NCBI RefSeq assembly: GCF_001425865.1
Contig: NZ_LMDS01000001.1
Location: forward strand, 659,486-723,485
Direction of reading: 5' to 3'
Source of the DNA: Rhizobacter sp. Root404
Lineage (GTDB): Bacteria; Pseudomonadota; Gammaproteobacteria; Burkholderiales; Burkholderiaceae_C
DNA length: 64,000 nucleotides
Part shown: positions 18,444 through 27,261 of the stretch, in pieces
Layout of the letters: the number at the start of each line of letters is the position of its first letter
How positions within the stretch are numbered: position 1 is the stretch's first letter
The notes under the pieces: generated by a model
Seen by the model: the letters and a program-made list of their open reading frames with translations, nothing else
Databases searched by the model: none
What the model was told of the DNA's origin: nothing
Program-made: the position numbers and the translations under genes

Positions 18444-19106
18444 TCACTGGACGATGAAGTTCGAGAAGTGCACGTGCTTGATCGGGTTCGGCTCGGCGTC
18501 GGCCTTCTTCCTTTTCTTGGCCTTCTTCTTCGTCGGCGCGGGCACCTCGTCGTCGATGACCTCCTCGCCCTCGGTCTTCTTCGCGGCGACCGGCTGCTCC
18601 GGCTCGTCGACCTCGATGCCCATCGTGCGGGAGGCGTCGCGCAGGATCTCGGCGGCGAGCTCTTCCTTGCCGGTGCGGTCGAGCAGTTCCTTGGAGCTCT
18701 TGTGCGCCAGGATCATCAGGATGCCGTTGCGGATCGCCGGCATGAACAGCTTCATCTGTTCGGCGAACTTGGCATCGACCACCTCGATCGTGATGCCGAC
18801 CTGCGCGTAGCGGTCGGTGTCCTTGTCGGCCAGGTTGACGACGAACGGGTCGAGCGGCAGGAAGGTCGGGGGGTGCTTGAGGTCCGGCTTGTCGCTGTGG
18901 TGGGCGGCGTCGGCCTGGGCGGTGGTCTCGTCGCCGTTCTCGGCGGCCTGCGCGGCGGCGCGCTTCTTCAGGAAGAACGCGGCCCCGCCGCCCGCGATCA
19001 GCAGCACCAGCAGCACCGCCACGGCGATGATGATCAGCTTCTTCTTGCCCTTCTTCGCGGGCACGGCAGCGCCGGCGGTCACGGTGGGGGCAGCGGCAGC
19101 GGACAT
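18444..19106 (-). CDS. fliL: Flagellar basal body-associated protein FliL
   Basis: This 220-residue inner-membrane protein sits around the motor and supports stator function. The lysine-rich segment KKGKKK is followed by a transmembrane helix (about residues 24-44). The periplasmic part contains PTFLPLDPFVVNLADKDTDRYAQV, the FliL hallmark. Residues after about 190 carry an extended K/A/E-rich tract (PTKKKAKKRKKAD) before the conserved end HVHFSNFIVQ. A strong AAGGAG lies 5 bases before the ATG at 19106. It is the first gene of the fliLMNOPQR operon, and its promoter shares an element with flhA and flhB. Confidence 0.92.
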   Translation of the reverse strand: MSAAAAPTVTAGAAVPAKKGKKKLIIIAVAVLLVLLIAGGGAAFFLKKRAAAQAAENGDETTAQADAAHHSDKPDLKHPPTFLPLDPFVVNLADKDTDRYAQVGITIEVVDAKFAEQMKLFMPAIRNGILMILAHKSSKELLDRTGKEELAAEILRDASRTMGIEVDEPEQPVAAKKTEGEEVIDDEVPAPTKKKAKKRKKADAEPNPIKHVHFSNFIVQ

Positions 19107-19175
19107 CGTCACTCCTTCGGTTCGCGCCGTCTGCGTGACGCGAAACGACTCGCGGCCCACGACGGCATGAAGGAA

Positions 19176-19218
19176 ATTGTGGAAGCGCGGCGCCGGATCG
19201 AAGCGGCGATAAGCGGGC
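19176..19218 (-). promoter_or_regulatory. Putative FlhDC-class promoter of fliLMNOPQR
   Basis: Read on the minus strand, GCCCGCTTATC (19218-19208) is followed after exactly 27 bases by ACAAT (19180-19176). The same core, CCCGCTTATC, with the same 27-base interval to ACAAT, stands upstream of flhB and flhA. The ACAAT fits a weak -10 box, and no -35 hexamer is apparent, as expected of an activator-dependent promoter. That the activator is FlhDC is inference from the presence of flhDC in the cluster and the flagellar class II genes controlled. Confidence 0.6.
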
Positions 19219-19266
19219 GTTTAGGCGCCCAGTAAGCCGCCTGGCGAGGCGGCCGGCCGGGTCGCC

Positions 19267-20535
19267 TTACGCGAAGGTGTCGACGCCGCCGGCACGCACC
19301 AGGCGGCGCGCGGCCGTGGTCACGCGCTGCAACTCCGGCGCGGCGACAGCGCGGCGCTCCTTGCCGGCACCGTGGTCGCCGGACTCGCCGCCCTCGCGGC
19401 GGCCGCCGGCGTGCTGCGAGACACCGCCGCCGGCGAGCGTGAAGCCGGCGTCGCGCAGCGCGCTGGCCAGTTCGGGCAGGCCGGCTTCGATGGCCTGGCG
19501 GGTGGCGGCCACGTCGGCGCCGAAATCGATCCGGGCCTGGGTGCCGTCCATCACGATCTGCACCGAGACCGGGCCCATGTCGGTCGGGTTCAGGTGCAGC
19601 TCGGCCTCGTGCACGCCGTCGCGCGCCAGCACGCTCAGGCGCAGCCCGAGTTCCTGGGCGAAGTCGGGCGTTTGGACCGGTGCGGCGATGGCCACGGCGG
19701 GGGTGGCGGCGCGGGGCGTGGTGTCGGGCGCCGCGATGGCGGCGGCGCTGCTGGCGCCCACGGCGTCGGCGCCGCGGACGGCACCGCGCTCGGCTGCGAC
19801 CGGTTTCTCCGCCGCACGCTGCTCGGCCAGCGCGGCGGCGAATGGGGCGGTCGCCGGCAGGTCGGTGGCGCGGACGTGCGGCGTGGCGGGTTCGGCGTCG
19901 CGCTCGGCGACCAGGCCCCTGGCAGGACGCGCGCGACCGAGGCCGTCGGTGGCGGTTTCCGGCGGGGCGTCCTTCAGCGTCGCGTCGGCATGGTCCGCGT
20001 CGCCCTGGCCGCGGGCAGCCGGGGCGTTGGGCAGGCGTTGCTGGTCGGCCAGCCAGTGCATCACGGCCGGGTCGATCGGCGCGGGCGTCGGGTCGGCTTG
20101 GCCGGGCGCTGTCGCGGTGTCGTCGGTCGCGGCCGCCGCGGCCTCGGCGCGGGCCGAGCCCGGCGCCGCATGGGTGCTGGCTGGCGGCGTGGCGCGGTTC
20201 GCGTCGCCGCGGCCTTCCGCGGCGCGCAGCCGGGTGCGTTGCAGCGCGCGGGCGCGGCCCGCGGTGTCGGCCTCCGGTGCCGCGTCGCTGGCTTCGGCGG
20301 TCGACGCGTCGTCGTGCTCGGGGGCCGATTCGGGTGCCTTCGCTTTTGGCGCGTCGTGGGCCGGAACGGCCGCCTGCGGCGCCGGTGCAGGGGGCGTAGC
20401 CGGCATCGGCGGCGCGACGTTCCGGCTTTGTCGGAGCAGCGACGCGAAACCGGCGGGATCGCTGCTGGCGCTCGTCAGCGGCAGGTCGGCCGGCGTCGTG
20501 CCAGTGCGCAGGGAGGCGGGGTGCAGGGTCAGCAT
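19267..20535 (-). CDS. fliK: Flagellar hook-length control protein FliK
   Basis: This 422-residue exported ruler protein sets hook length and switches export specificity. The long middle is low-complexity, rich in Ala, Pro, Asp and Glu, as is usual for FliK. The conserved C-terminal domain (about residues 290-390) reads LGLRLSVLARDGVHEAELHL, NPTDMGPVSVQI and then DFGADVAATRQAIEAGLPEL. It follows fliJ by 16 bases as the last gene of the fliFGHIJK operon. Confidence 0.92.
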   Translation of the reverse strand: MLTLHPASLRTGTTPADLPLTSASSDPAGFASLLRQSRNVAPPMPATPPAPAPQAAVPAHDAPKAKAPESAPEHDDASTAEASDAAPEADTAGRARALQRTRLRAAEGRGDANRATPPASTHAAPGSARAEAAAAATDDTATAPGQADPTPAPIDPAVMHWLADQQRLPNAPAARGQGDADHADATLKDAPPETATDGLGRARPARGLVAERDAEPATPHVRATDLPATAPFAAALAEQRAAEKPVAAERGAVRGADAVGASSAAAIAAPDTTPRAATPAVAIAAPVQTPDFAQELGLRLSVLARDGVHEAELHLNPTDMGPVSVQIVMDGTQARIDFGADVAATRQAIEAGLPELASALRDAGFTLAGGGVSQHAGGRREGGESGDHGAGKERRAVAAPELQRVTTAARRLVRAGGVDTFA

Positions 20536-20551
20536 GAGGTTCGTTCCGGGC

Positions 20552-21019
20552 TCACATCAAGGGGGCGGGGCGGGTCGCGCCGATGCGCGTCCAGGCCGCG
20601 CGGCTGGCCGCTTCGTCGGTCTGTTTCTGGTCGCGGCGTTCGAGCTGCAGGCGCTGCTCGGCGAGCCGCCGTTCGATCAGCTTGCGCACCGAGGCGCAAC
20701 GCAGTTCGGCCTCGCGCACCGCGAGCACCGCGCGTTCCGCGCCTTGCGCTGCGTGCTCCGCGATCCGCGTCTGCTGCTCCACGGCCAGCGTCAACCGCTC
20801 CATGAAGCTTTGGTAGCAGTGCACCAGCTCGATCTTGCCTTCGCGCTTGAACTGCGTGCCCCAACGCTGCTCGTAGTCGCGCCGGTAGTGGCGCAGCTGC
20901 TCGGCCTGCGCCTTCGCAGCGTCGGCGGCGCCCTGAGCGCGCTGTTTCTCGGCGAGCGCCGCGTCGCGCTGGCGCTCGTTCTGGCCCAGGAGGATCGTTA
21001 GCGTCTGGATGTCGGTCAC
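20552..21019 (-). CDS. fliJ: Flagellar export protein FliJ
   Basis: This 155-residue cytoplasmic coiled-coil protein is the central stalk of the FliH-FliI-FliJ export ATPase complex. It is almost wholly helical and charged (KQRAQGAADAAKAQAEQLRH and later LAEQRLQLERRDQKQTDEAA). Translation starts with GTG at 21019. It follows fliI by 13 bases and precedes fliK. Confidence 0.9.
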   Translation of the reverse strand: MTDIQTLTILLGQNERQRDAALAEKQRAQGAADAAKAQAEQLRHYRRDYEQRWGTQFKREGKIELVHCYQSFMERLTLAVEQQTRIAEHAAQGAERAVLAVREAELRCASVRKLIERRLAEQRLQLERRDQKQTDEAASRAAWTRIGATRPAPLM

Positions 21020-21032
21020 GGGGTTCTCTGGT

Positions 21033-22460
21033 TCAAGCCGCGATCACCGCGCGCAGGTGCTGGACGCTGTTGCCGATCGCCGCGCTCTCGTGCATGCCCT
21101 GCTGCAGCAGCGCGACCATCGGCTGGTGCAGGCGCACCGCGGTGTCGAGTTCGGCGTCGTGCCCCGGCGCGTAGGCGCCGAGCTGGATCAGGTCGCGGGC
21201 CTTGTTGTGGCGTGCATGCAGCTGGCGGAAGCGCCGTGCGGCTTCGACGTGCTCGCTGCTGGCGACGCTGGTCATCACCCGCGAGACCGATTTCTCGATG
21301 TCGATCGCCGGGTAGTGGCCGGCCTCGGCCAGCTCGCGCGACAGCACGATGTGGCCGTCCAGGATGCCGCGTGCCGCATCGGCGATCGGGTCCTGCTGGT
21401 CGTCGCCTTCGCTGAGCACGGTGTAGAACGCGGTGATCGAGCCGCCGCCCTTCAGGCCGTTGCCGCTGCGCTCGACGAGCTGCGGCAGCTTCGCGAAGCA
21501 GCTCGGCGGGTAGCCCTTGGTCGCGGGCGGCTCGCCGATCGCCAGGGCGATCTCGCGCTGCGCCATCGCATAGCGGGTGAGCGAATCCATCAGCAACAGC
21601 ACGTTCTGGCCGCGGTCGCGGAAGTGTTCGGCGATCACGGTGGCGTAGTTGGCGCCTTGCATCCGCACCAGCGGCGGCGCGTCGGCCGGGGCGGCCACGA
21701 CGACCGAGCGGCGCATGCCTTCCTCGCCGAGGATGTCCTCGATGAATTCCTTCACTTCGCGGCCGCGCTCGCCGATCAGCCCGACGACGATCACGTCGGC
21801 CGCGGTGTAGCGCGCCATCATGCCGAGCAGCACCGACTTGCCCACGCCGGTGCCGGCGAACAGGCCGATGCGCTGGCCGCGGCCGACGGTGAGCATCGCG
21901 TTGATCGCGCGCACGCCAGTGTCGAGCGGGATGCGCACCGGGTCGCGGTCCATCGCGTTGATCGGGCGGCGCGTCAGCGGCTCCTTGTGCACATGGTCGA
22001 TCGGGCCCTTGCGGTCCATCGGGTGGCCGTGCGAGTCGACGACCCGGCCAAGCAGGCCGTCGCCGACCGGCAGGTGCAGCGTGCGGTCCTCGTTGCGGCG
22101 CCACGGGTGGCGCGCGGCGCCGAGCTTCATCGGCACGACCGGCGAGGGCCGCGGCACGACGCGCGCGCCGCTGGCCAGGCCGGTCACGTCGCCGGTGGGC
22201 ATCAGGTAGGCGCGGTCGCCCGAGAAGCCGACGACCTCGGCGATCACCGGCGACTGGCCTTCCATGCGCACTTCGCAGACCGAGCCGACCGGCACGCGAA
22301 TGCCGGCGGCCTCGAGCACCAGCCCGGTCACGCGGACCAGCAGGCCCTGCGTCTCGAGCCGCACCTTGTCGGCCGAGAAGCTGCGCATGTCGGCGAGGTA
22401 GCGTTGCCACTTGTCGGCGGCGGCGGGCGGCACGGCGCCCGCTTGCGGCATGGGGGTCAT
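21033..22460 (-). CDS. fliI: Flagellum-specific export ATPase FliI
   Basis: This 475-residue F1-like ATPase energises or unlocks flagellar export. Walker A is FAGTGVGKS, ending about residue 209 (Lys208). Walker B is [20 protein letters not shown] (as LLLMDSLTR). The family signature [21 protein letters not shown] is also present (given in part). Its ATG overlaps the fliH stop by four bases. Confidence 0.96.
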   Translation of the reverse strand: MTPMPQAGAVPPAAADKWQRYLADMRSFSADKVRLETQGLLVRVTGLVLEAAGIRVPVGSVCEVRMEGQSPVIAEVVGFSGDRAYLMPTGDVTGLASGARVVPRPSPVVPMKLGAARHPWRRNEDRTLHLPVGDGLLGRVVDSHGHPMDRKGPIDHVHKEPLTRRPINAMDRDPVRIPLDTGVRAINAMLTVGRGQRIGLFAGTGVGKSVLLGMMARYTAADVIVVGLIGERGREVKEFIEDILGEEGMRRSVVVAAPADAPPLVRMQGANYATVIAEHFRDRGQNVLLLMDSLTRYAMAQREIALAIGEPPATKGYPPSCFAKLPQLVERSGNGLKGGGSITAFYTVLSEGDDQQDPIADAARGILDGHIVLSRELAEAGHYPAIDIEKSVSRVMTSVASSEHVEAARRFRQLHARHNKARDLIQLGAYAPGHDAELDTAVRLHQPMVALLQQGMHESAAIGNSVQHLRAVIAA

Positions 22461-23218
22461 GCGTCGGTGTCCGGTTCGACCGGCTCGGTCGCGTCCCAGC
22501 CTTCGTCGCAGCCCAGCGACGCGGCAGCTCGGCGCCAGCGGGTCTCGAGCGTCGCGTCGATCACGCCGATGTCGGATTCGACCAGCACGCCGCCGCGCGC
22601 CATCGTCGCGTCGGACAGCAGCCGCGCGCCGCGGGCGGCCAGCACGTCGGCCGCGCCCTGCGCGACGAACGGGTGGTCGTCGGGGTGGACGCGCAGCGTG
22701 ATGTGCTTCGCGCTGAGCAGCAGCGTGTCGATGGCTTCCTGCGCCACCGCGGCGACCAGCGCCGGGTTCGATGCGAGCTCGCTGCGCACGATCTGGCGCG
22801 CCAGGTGCGTCGCGGAGATCGCCAGCGTGCGGGCCATGTCCTGCTGCAGCCCGCCGAGCTCGTTGCCGAGCGATTGCAGCAGTGCGCCGATCTGCGCGGT
22901 GGTCTGCGCGGCGTAGCTCTGCTTGAAGCCGTCGAGTGCGACGAGACCGTCGCGGTAGCCGTCCTGGTAGCCGGCCTGGCGCGCGGCGCGCAGCTGCGCG
23001 GCGAGCTGCGCCGCCACGTCGGGTTTCGGGGCTTCGTCGGGTGCGCGCTGCACGTTGGCCTGCGGCGGCGGGCCGCCGGCCAGATCGCCCGGCTGCCAGG
23101 CCTTGACGTCGTTCAGCTCCTCGCGCGGGATGAAGCGGGCGTAGGCGCGGGCCGCGTCGTTCCGCGACGGGATGTTCTTGGCGCCGCGGAACGGGTCGCG
23201 CGGTTCAGAGGAAGTCAT
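22457..23218 (-). CDS. fliH: Flagellar export ATPase regulator FliH
   Basis: This 253-residue protein is the peripheral stalk that binds FliI and links it to FliN. It contains the conserved opening [19 protein letters not shown], a helical middle beginning [15 protein letters not shown] with spaced glycines, and a C-terminal V-ATPase-E-like domain ([11 protein letters not shown]). It overlaps the fliG stop by 14 bases and the fliI start by 4. Confidence 0.92.
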   Translation of the reverse strand: MTSSEPRDPFRGAKNIPSRNDAARAYARFIPREELNDVKAWQPGDLAGGPPPQANVQRAPDEAPKPDVAAQLAAQLRAARQAGYQDGYRDGLVALDGFKQSYAAQTTAQIGALLQSLGNELGGLQQDMARTLAISATHLARQIVRSELASNPALVAAVAQEAIDTLLLSAKHITLRVHPDDHPFVAQGAADVLAARGARLLSDATMARGGVLVESDIGVIDATLETRWRRAAASLGCDEGWDATEPVEPDTDA

Positions 23219-24203
23219 CGTCGCCTCCGCCGCTCAGCACGATCTGGCCTTCGTCGGCCAGGCGGCGCACGACCTTCAGCATTTCCTTCTGCTCGGCCTC
23301 GACCTCCGAGACCCGGACCGGGCCGCGCGATTCGAGGTCCTCGCGCAGCGTCTCGGCGGCGCGCGTGGACATGTTCTTGAACACCTTCTCGCGCATCTCC
23401 GGCGTCGCGCCCTTCAGCGCAATCACCAGCGATTCGCTCTGCACTTCCTTCAGCAGCGCCTGGATGCCCTTGTCGTCGATCTTCTCGAGATCGTCGAACG
23501 TGAACATGTTGTCCATGATCTTCTGCGCGAGATCGTTGTCGGCTTCGCGGATGTAGTCGAGCACCGCGGTCTCGACGCTCGTGCCCATCAGGTTGATCAT
23601 CTCGGCTGCGGCCTTGACGCCGCCCAGCGTGGTCTTGCGGGTGCGCTCGCCGCCGGCGAGCACGCGGCCCATCACCTCGTTCAGGTCCTTCAGCGCCGAG
23701 GGCTGGATGCCGTCGAGCGTGGCGACCCGAACCAGAACTTCATTGCGCTGGCGCTCGGAAAAGGTTTTCAGCACATCCGCCGCGTGGTCGAAATCCAGGT
23801 GCACGAGGATCGCCGCGACGATCTGCGGATGCTCGATGCGCAGCAGCTCGCCGACCGAGGTCGGGTCCATCCACTTCAGGCTCTCGATGCCCGCCGTGTC
23901 GCCGCCGCCCTGCATGATCCGGTCGATCAGCAGGTTGGCCTTGTCGTCGCCCAGCGCCTTGCGCAGCACCGACTTGACGTACTCGTCGGTGTCGCTGACC
24001 AGCATGCTTTGATCGGCCGCCGAGTTGTTGAACATCTCCAGCACGCCGTCGACGCGCTCGCGCGAGATCGACTTCATCTTCTGGATCGTCTCGCCCAGGC
24101 CCTGCACTTCCTTCGGCGTCAGGTGCTTGAAGACGCCGGCGGCTTCTTCCTCGCCCAGCGACATCAGCAGGATCGCTGCGTTTTCCAGACCCGTGTCGTC
24201 CAC
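23205..24203 (-). CDS. fliG: Flagellar motor switch protein FliG
   Basis: This 332-residue rotor protein transmits torque from the MotA stator. The GTG at 24203 is chosen because AAGGAG stands 7 bases upstream and the product has normal length; a longer open frame upstream lies inside fliF. Motifs include AAILLMSLGEEEAAGVFKHL at the N-terminus, the EHPQ motif as IEHPQIVAAIL, and the C-terminal torque helix with DLESRGPVRVSEVEAEQKEM (charged residues conserved). It is followed by overlapping fliH. Confidence 0.96.
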   Translation of the reverse strand: MDDTGLENAAILLMSLGEEEAAGVFKHLTPKEVQGLGETIQKMKSISRERVDGVLEMFNNSAADQSMLVSDTDEYVKSVLRKALGDDKANLLIDRIMQGGGDTAGIESLKWMDPTSVGELLRIEHPQIVAAILVHLDFDHAADVLKTFSERQRNEVLVRVATLDGIQPSALKDLNEVMGRVLAGGERTRKTTLGGVKAAAEMINLMGTSVETAVLDYIREADNDLAQKIMDNMFTFDDLEKIDDKGIQALLKEVQSESLVIALKGATPEMREKVFKNMSTRAAETLREDLESRGPVRVSEVEAEQKEMLKVVRRLADEGQIVLSGGGDDDFL

Positions 24204-24235
24204 CGTACTGCTCCTTGTGTTCTTGTTCGATGCCG

Positions 24236-25909
24236 TCAGCTCTTGGCCGCGACGGTCTCGCCGCTGACCCAGCCGCGCACGATGCCCGCCACCGCGGCCG
24301 GGTTGTCCTTGGCGAGCGCCTTCGCGTTCGCGAGGTGCTCCACGCTCTTCGGGGCCGGCAGGGCCGGCAGGTCCTGCGCGTCGTCGACGACCGCGCTCAG
24401 CTTGGCACCCGGTGCGGGCGCGGGCGGCGGCGCAAGCGCGGCCTTCAGGGCCGGGCGCACCAGGCCGAAGAACACCAGCAGCGCGACCAGCGCCAGGCCC
24501 GCGGGCACCGCCAGGCTGCGCAGCGTGTCGATCACGTCCGGGTTCTTCCACAGCGGCACGTCGACCGTGTTGACCGGCTCGACCTTGAACGGCGCGTTGA
24601 TCACCTTGACCGAATCGCCGCGCTCCTGCTTGAAGCCGATGCTCTCGCGCACCAGGGCGGTCAGCTTGTCGATCTCCTCGGTCGACAGCGGCACCTGGGT
24701 GGTCTTGCCCTTGGCGTCGGTGACCGAGCGGTTGTTGACGACGACCGCGGCGTTCAGGCGCTTGACGTTGCCGCTGGCGTTGCGCGTGACGCGCACGGTC
24801 TTGTCGACTTCGTAGTTGGTGGTCGCATCACGCCGGCCGCTGGCACCGGCGCCGGCGGTGCCGCCCTGCGCGGTCTGCAGCGGCTGCGAGGCGCCGGTCA
24901 GCGGCGCGGTGGCGGCCACCGGCGGCTGGTTGGAGGCCGCACCCGGCACGCCGCTGGGCTGCGCGCCGGCGCCGCCGGGCTGCTCGGAGACCTGCTGGCT
25001 GCGGATCGAGACCTTGGCCTCGGCGCCCTGGTTGGGCTTGAATTCTTCCGAGGTCGCCTCGGTCTGCGAGAAGTCGATGTCGGCGGCAACCGTGGCGCGC
25101 AGGTTGTCGCGGCCGACGATCGGCTCCAGCAGTTCGAGGATGCGCTTCGAGTAGCCGCTCTCGATCTGGTTCACGTACTGCAGCTGCTGCGCGTCGAGCC
25201 CGGCCGAGGGCTGACCGTCGCCGCCGCTGGTCAGCAGCGCGCCGGTCTGGTCGAGCACGCTGACCGACTTCGGGTCGAGCTCGGGCACGCTGCTCGAGAC
25301 CAGGTGGACGATGCCGGCGACCTGCGCACGGTCGAGCGAGCGGCCGGGGTGCAGCGTCAGCAGCACCGACGCGCTGGGCTTCTGCTGCTCGCGGAAGAAG
25401 CCGTTCTGGTTCGGCAGCGCCAGGTGGACGCGGGCGTTTTGGACCGCGGCCATCGAGGTGATCGAGCGGGTCAGTTCGCCTTCGAGACCGCGCTGCGCGG
25501 TCAGGCGCTCCTGGAACTGGGTCTGGCCGAAGCGGGCGCTGTCCATCAGCTCGTAGCCCGAGACCGAGCCCTTCGGCAGCCCCGCGGTCGCGAGCTTCAG
25601 GCGCAGGTCGTGCACCTGCAGCGCCGGCACCAGGATCGCCGCGCCGCCTTCGCTCATGCGGTAGGGCACGTTCATCTGCGAGAGCTGGGCGATGACCGCG
25701 CCGCCGTCCTTGTCGGACAGGTTCGCGTACAGCACCTTGAAGTCGCCCTTGCTGCTCCACATCGTCATCGCCAGCACCACCCCGGCCAGCGCCGCCACGC
25801 CCAGTGCCATGCTGAGCTTGCTGCGCATCGGCAGCGCGGCCATGCGGCCGGCGAAGCTCGCCGGTTCGACGAGCGGGAGAGCGGGGTTGATGGCGACTGC
25901 GTCGTTCAT
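24236..25909 (-). CDS. fliF: Flagellar MS-ring protein FliF
   Basis: This 557-residue protein builds the MS ring in the inner membrane. It has transmembrane helices at about residues 33-53 and 460-480. The periplasmic ring-building motifs include VLYANLSDKDGGAVIAQL and ARVHLALPNQNGFFREQQ. The C-terminal cytoplasmic tail (SVEHLANAKALAKDNPAAVA and onward) is the FliG-binding segment. It is the first gene of fliFGHIJK and diverges from fliE across 171 bases. Confidence 0.97.
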   Translation of the reverse strand: MNDAVAINPALPLVEPASFAGRMAALPMRSKLSMALGVAALAGVVLAMTMWSSKGDFKVLYANLSDKDGGAVIAQLSQMNVPYRMSEGGAAILVPALQVHDLRLKLATAGLPKGSVSGYELMDSARFGQTQFQERLTAQRGLEGELTRSITSMAAVQNARVHLALPNQNGFFREQQKPSASVLLTLHPGRSLDRAQVAGIVHLVSSSVPELDPKSVSVLDQTGALLTSGGDGQPSAGLDAQQLQYVNQIESGYSKRILELLEPIVGRDNLRATVAADIDFSQTEATSEEFKPNQGAEAKVSIRSQQVSEQPGGAGAQPSGVPGAASNQPPVAATAPLTGASQPLQTAQGGTAGAGASGRRDATTNYEVDKTVRVTRNASGNVKRLNAAVVVNNRSVTDAKGKTTQVPLSTEEIDKLTALVRESIGFKQERGDSVKVINAPFKVEPVNTVDVPLWKNPDVIDTLRSLAVPAGLALVALLVFFGLVRPALKAALAPPPAPAPGAKLSAVVDDAQDLPALPAPKSVEHLANAKALAKDNPAAVAGIVRGWVSGETVAAKS

Positions 25910-26080
25910 GGGTCGTCAGGTTCCGTTCCGGGGCGGAGTTGTCCCGGTTGAAAGCGATTGTTCGGGAACTTGACCCCGACGAAAGGGGCGAACAGCCGGA
26001 CAAAGCCGCCTCAGTTCCCGACTTGGCGCCGGCCCGGGCTGCCTACGATGGCGACATCCCCAATCACGGGAGCACGCCTC

Positions 26081-26404
26081 ATGAACGTCACCCTCAAACC
26101 CTTCGATTTCGCCCAGGCCGTCGCCCGCGCCGGCCTGGCCACGAACGGCCAGCCGCTCCACAAGAGCGGCCCCGTCGAGGGCGCCGGCTTCCAGCACGCG
26201 CTGAGCCAGGCGCTGGGCGCGGTGAGCAAGTCGCAGACCGATGCGACCGCGATGCAGCGCGAGGTGCAACTCGACAACCCGACCGTCAGCATCGAGCAGA
26301 CCATGGTCGCGATGCAGAAGGCCCAGATCGGCTTCCAGGCGACGCTGCAGGTGCGCAACAAGATGGTCCAGGCCTATTCCGACATCATGTCGATGCAGGT
26401 CTGA
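26081..26404 (+). CDS. fliE: Flagellar hook-basal body protein FliE
   Basis: This 107-residue rod-base protein links the MS ring to the rod and is the first exported substrate. Start 26081 is chosen for the family length and the opening MNVTLKPFDFAQAV. The C-terminal motif VSIEQTMVAMQKAQIGFQAT and the ending VQAYSDIMSMQV are diagnostic. It is divergent from fliF. The promoter is not obvious: the 171-base spacer contains GAACAATCG on the minus strand, resembling the flhB and flhA -10 region, but lacks a good CTTATC box at 27 bases. Confidence 0.95.
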   Translation: MNVTLKPFDFAQAVARAGLATNGQPLHKSGPVEGAGFQHALSQALGAVSKSQTDATAMQREVQLDNPTVSIEQTMVAMQKAQIGFQATLQVRNKMVQAYSDIMSMQV

Positions 26405-26436
26405 TCCATCGAACGCGGCGCGGCTAAGCTGCGGCC

Positions 26437-26862
26437 ATGAGCAACGACCCGACCGACCTGATCCGGCGCCTGAGCCTGGCCCCGCACCCCGAAGGCGGCT
26501 GGTACCGCGAGACCTGGCGCGCGCCCGCCGGTCCGGACGGCCGCGCGGCCGGCACCTCGATCCTCTTCCTGCTCGAACACGGGCAGCGCTCGCACTGGCA
26601 CCGGGTCGATGCCGCGGAATTGTGGATCTACCAGGCCGGCACCCCGCCGACGCTGCGCGTCGCGGACGAATCGGGCACGCGGGCGATCGTGATCGGGGTG
26701 GACGCCGCGGCCGGTCAGCAGCCGCAGCACGTCGTGCCGCCCGGCCATTGGCAGGCGGCCGAAGCCGGGGAGGGCTGGTGCCTGGTGGCGTGCGTGGTGG
26801 TGCCCGGCTTCGAGTTCGCCGGCTTCGAGCTGGCGCCGCCTGGTTGGGCACCGCCGGGCTGA
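26437..26862 (+). CDS. DUF985 / cupin_5 family protein
   Basis: This 141-residue protein is of the small cupin family formerly called DUF985. The conserved beginning is LSLAPHPEGGWYRETWRA, and HWHRVDAAELWIYQAG carries metal-type cupin histidines and a glutamate. PPGHWQAAEAGEGWCLVACV followed by PGFEFAGFELA completes the barrel, ending with the family's usual aromatic tail. A sugar or nucleotide-sugar substrate is possible but unproven. It follows fliE by 32 bases, probably by chance rather than flagellar function, and converges on the small gene at 26873. Confidence 0.85.
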   Translation: MSNDPTDLIRRLSLAPHPEGGWYRETWRAPAGPDGRAAGTSILFLLEHGQRSHWHRVDAAELWIYQAGTPPTLRVADESGTRAIVIGVDAAAGQQPQHVVPPGHWQAAEAGEGWCLVACVVVPGFEFAGFELAPPGWAPPG

Positions 26863-26872
26863 CGCGCGCGGT

Positions 26873-27124
26873 TCAGACCTGCTGGTCGACGTGGTCGCCG
26901 AGCAGCGGCGCCGGCGAGAACGCCGGGCGCTGGCCCGAAGCCGACTCGAGCTGGTGCGACAGCCGGCTCAGCCACGGAAAACGTGGCGGCAGCGGCTGCT
27001 GGGTGATTTCGTCGATCTCGACCGGGAGCGCCTGCGGCGGGCGCGCCGCGGCGCTGGTCGTGGACGGCGTGTCCGCGCTCGTGACCGAGACGCGGCCGAC
27101 GCCCGTGATGCTGGGAATGGCCAT
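26873..27124 (-). CDS. Uncharacterised 83-residue protein under a sigma-28-type promoter
   Basis: I do not recognise this protein. It has 83 residues, no membrane segment, and is rich in Pro, Ser and Thr at the N-terminus, with a more conserved-looking end (PPRFPWLSRLSHQLESASGQ then RPAFSPAPLLGDHVDQQV). AAGGAG lies 6 bases before the ATG at 27124, which supports translation. A FliA-type promoter stands 42-69 bases upstream and nothing else lies downstream of it, so it appears to be a late flagellar gene. An anti-sigma factor, a chaperone or an exported filament-related peptide are all conceivable; none is shown by the sequence. Confidence 0.7.
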   Translation of the reverse strand: MAIPSITGVGRVSVTSADTPSTTSAAARPPQALPVEIDEITQQPLPPRFPWLSRLSHQLESASGQRPAFSPAPLLGDHVDQQV

Positions 27125-27165
27125 GATGCGCTCCTTGCCCCCTTGCCGGAGAGGCTGTTCCGCTG

Positions 27166-27193
27166 CTATCGGCAGCGGACGCGGGAACCTTGA
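27166..27193 (-). promoter_or_regulatory. Sigma-28 (FliA) promoter of the 83-residue protein gene
   Basis: On the minus strand, TCAAG (27193-27189) is followed by 15 bases and then GCCGATAG (27173-27166). This resembles the FliA consensus with one extra spacer base, as in the fliC promoter at 32420. The transcript would begin near 27159, about 35 bases before the ATG. Confidence 0.7.
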
Positions 27194-27261
27194 GGCCCGA
27201 TTGCTCGAACTTGCGTCGAAATGTTGTGCTTTTCTCGCGATCGCCCGTTTCGGCGGCGTTC

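Noticed and set aside
25957..25999. Possible fourth copy of the CTTATC/ACAAT element before fliF
   Set aside because: The -10-like GAACAATCG is present, but the box 27 bases upstream reads TGTTCG, a poor match to CTTATC.
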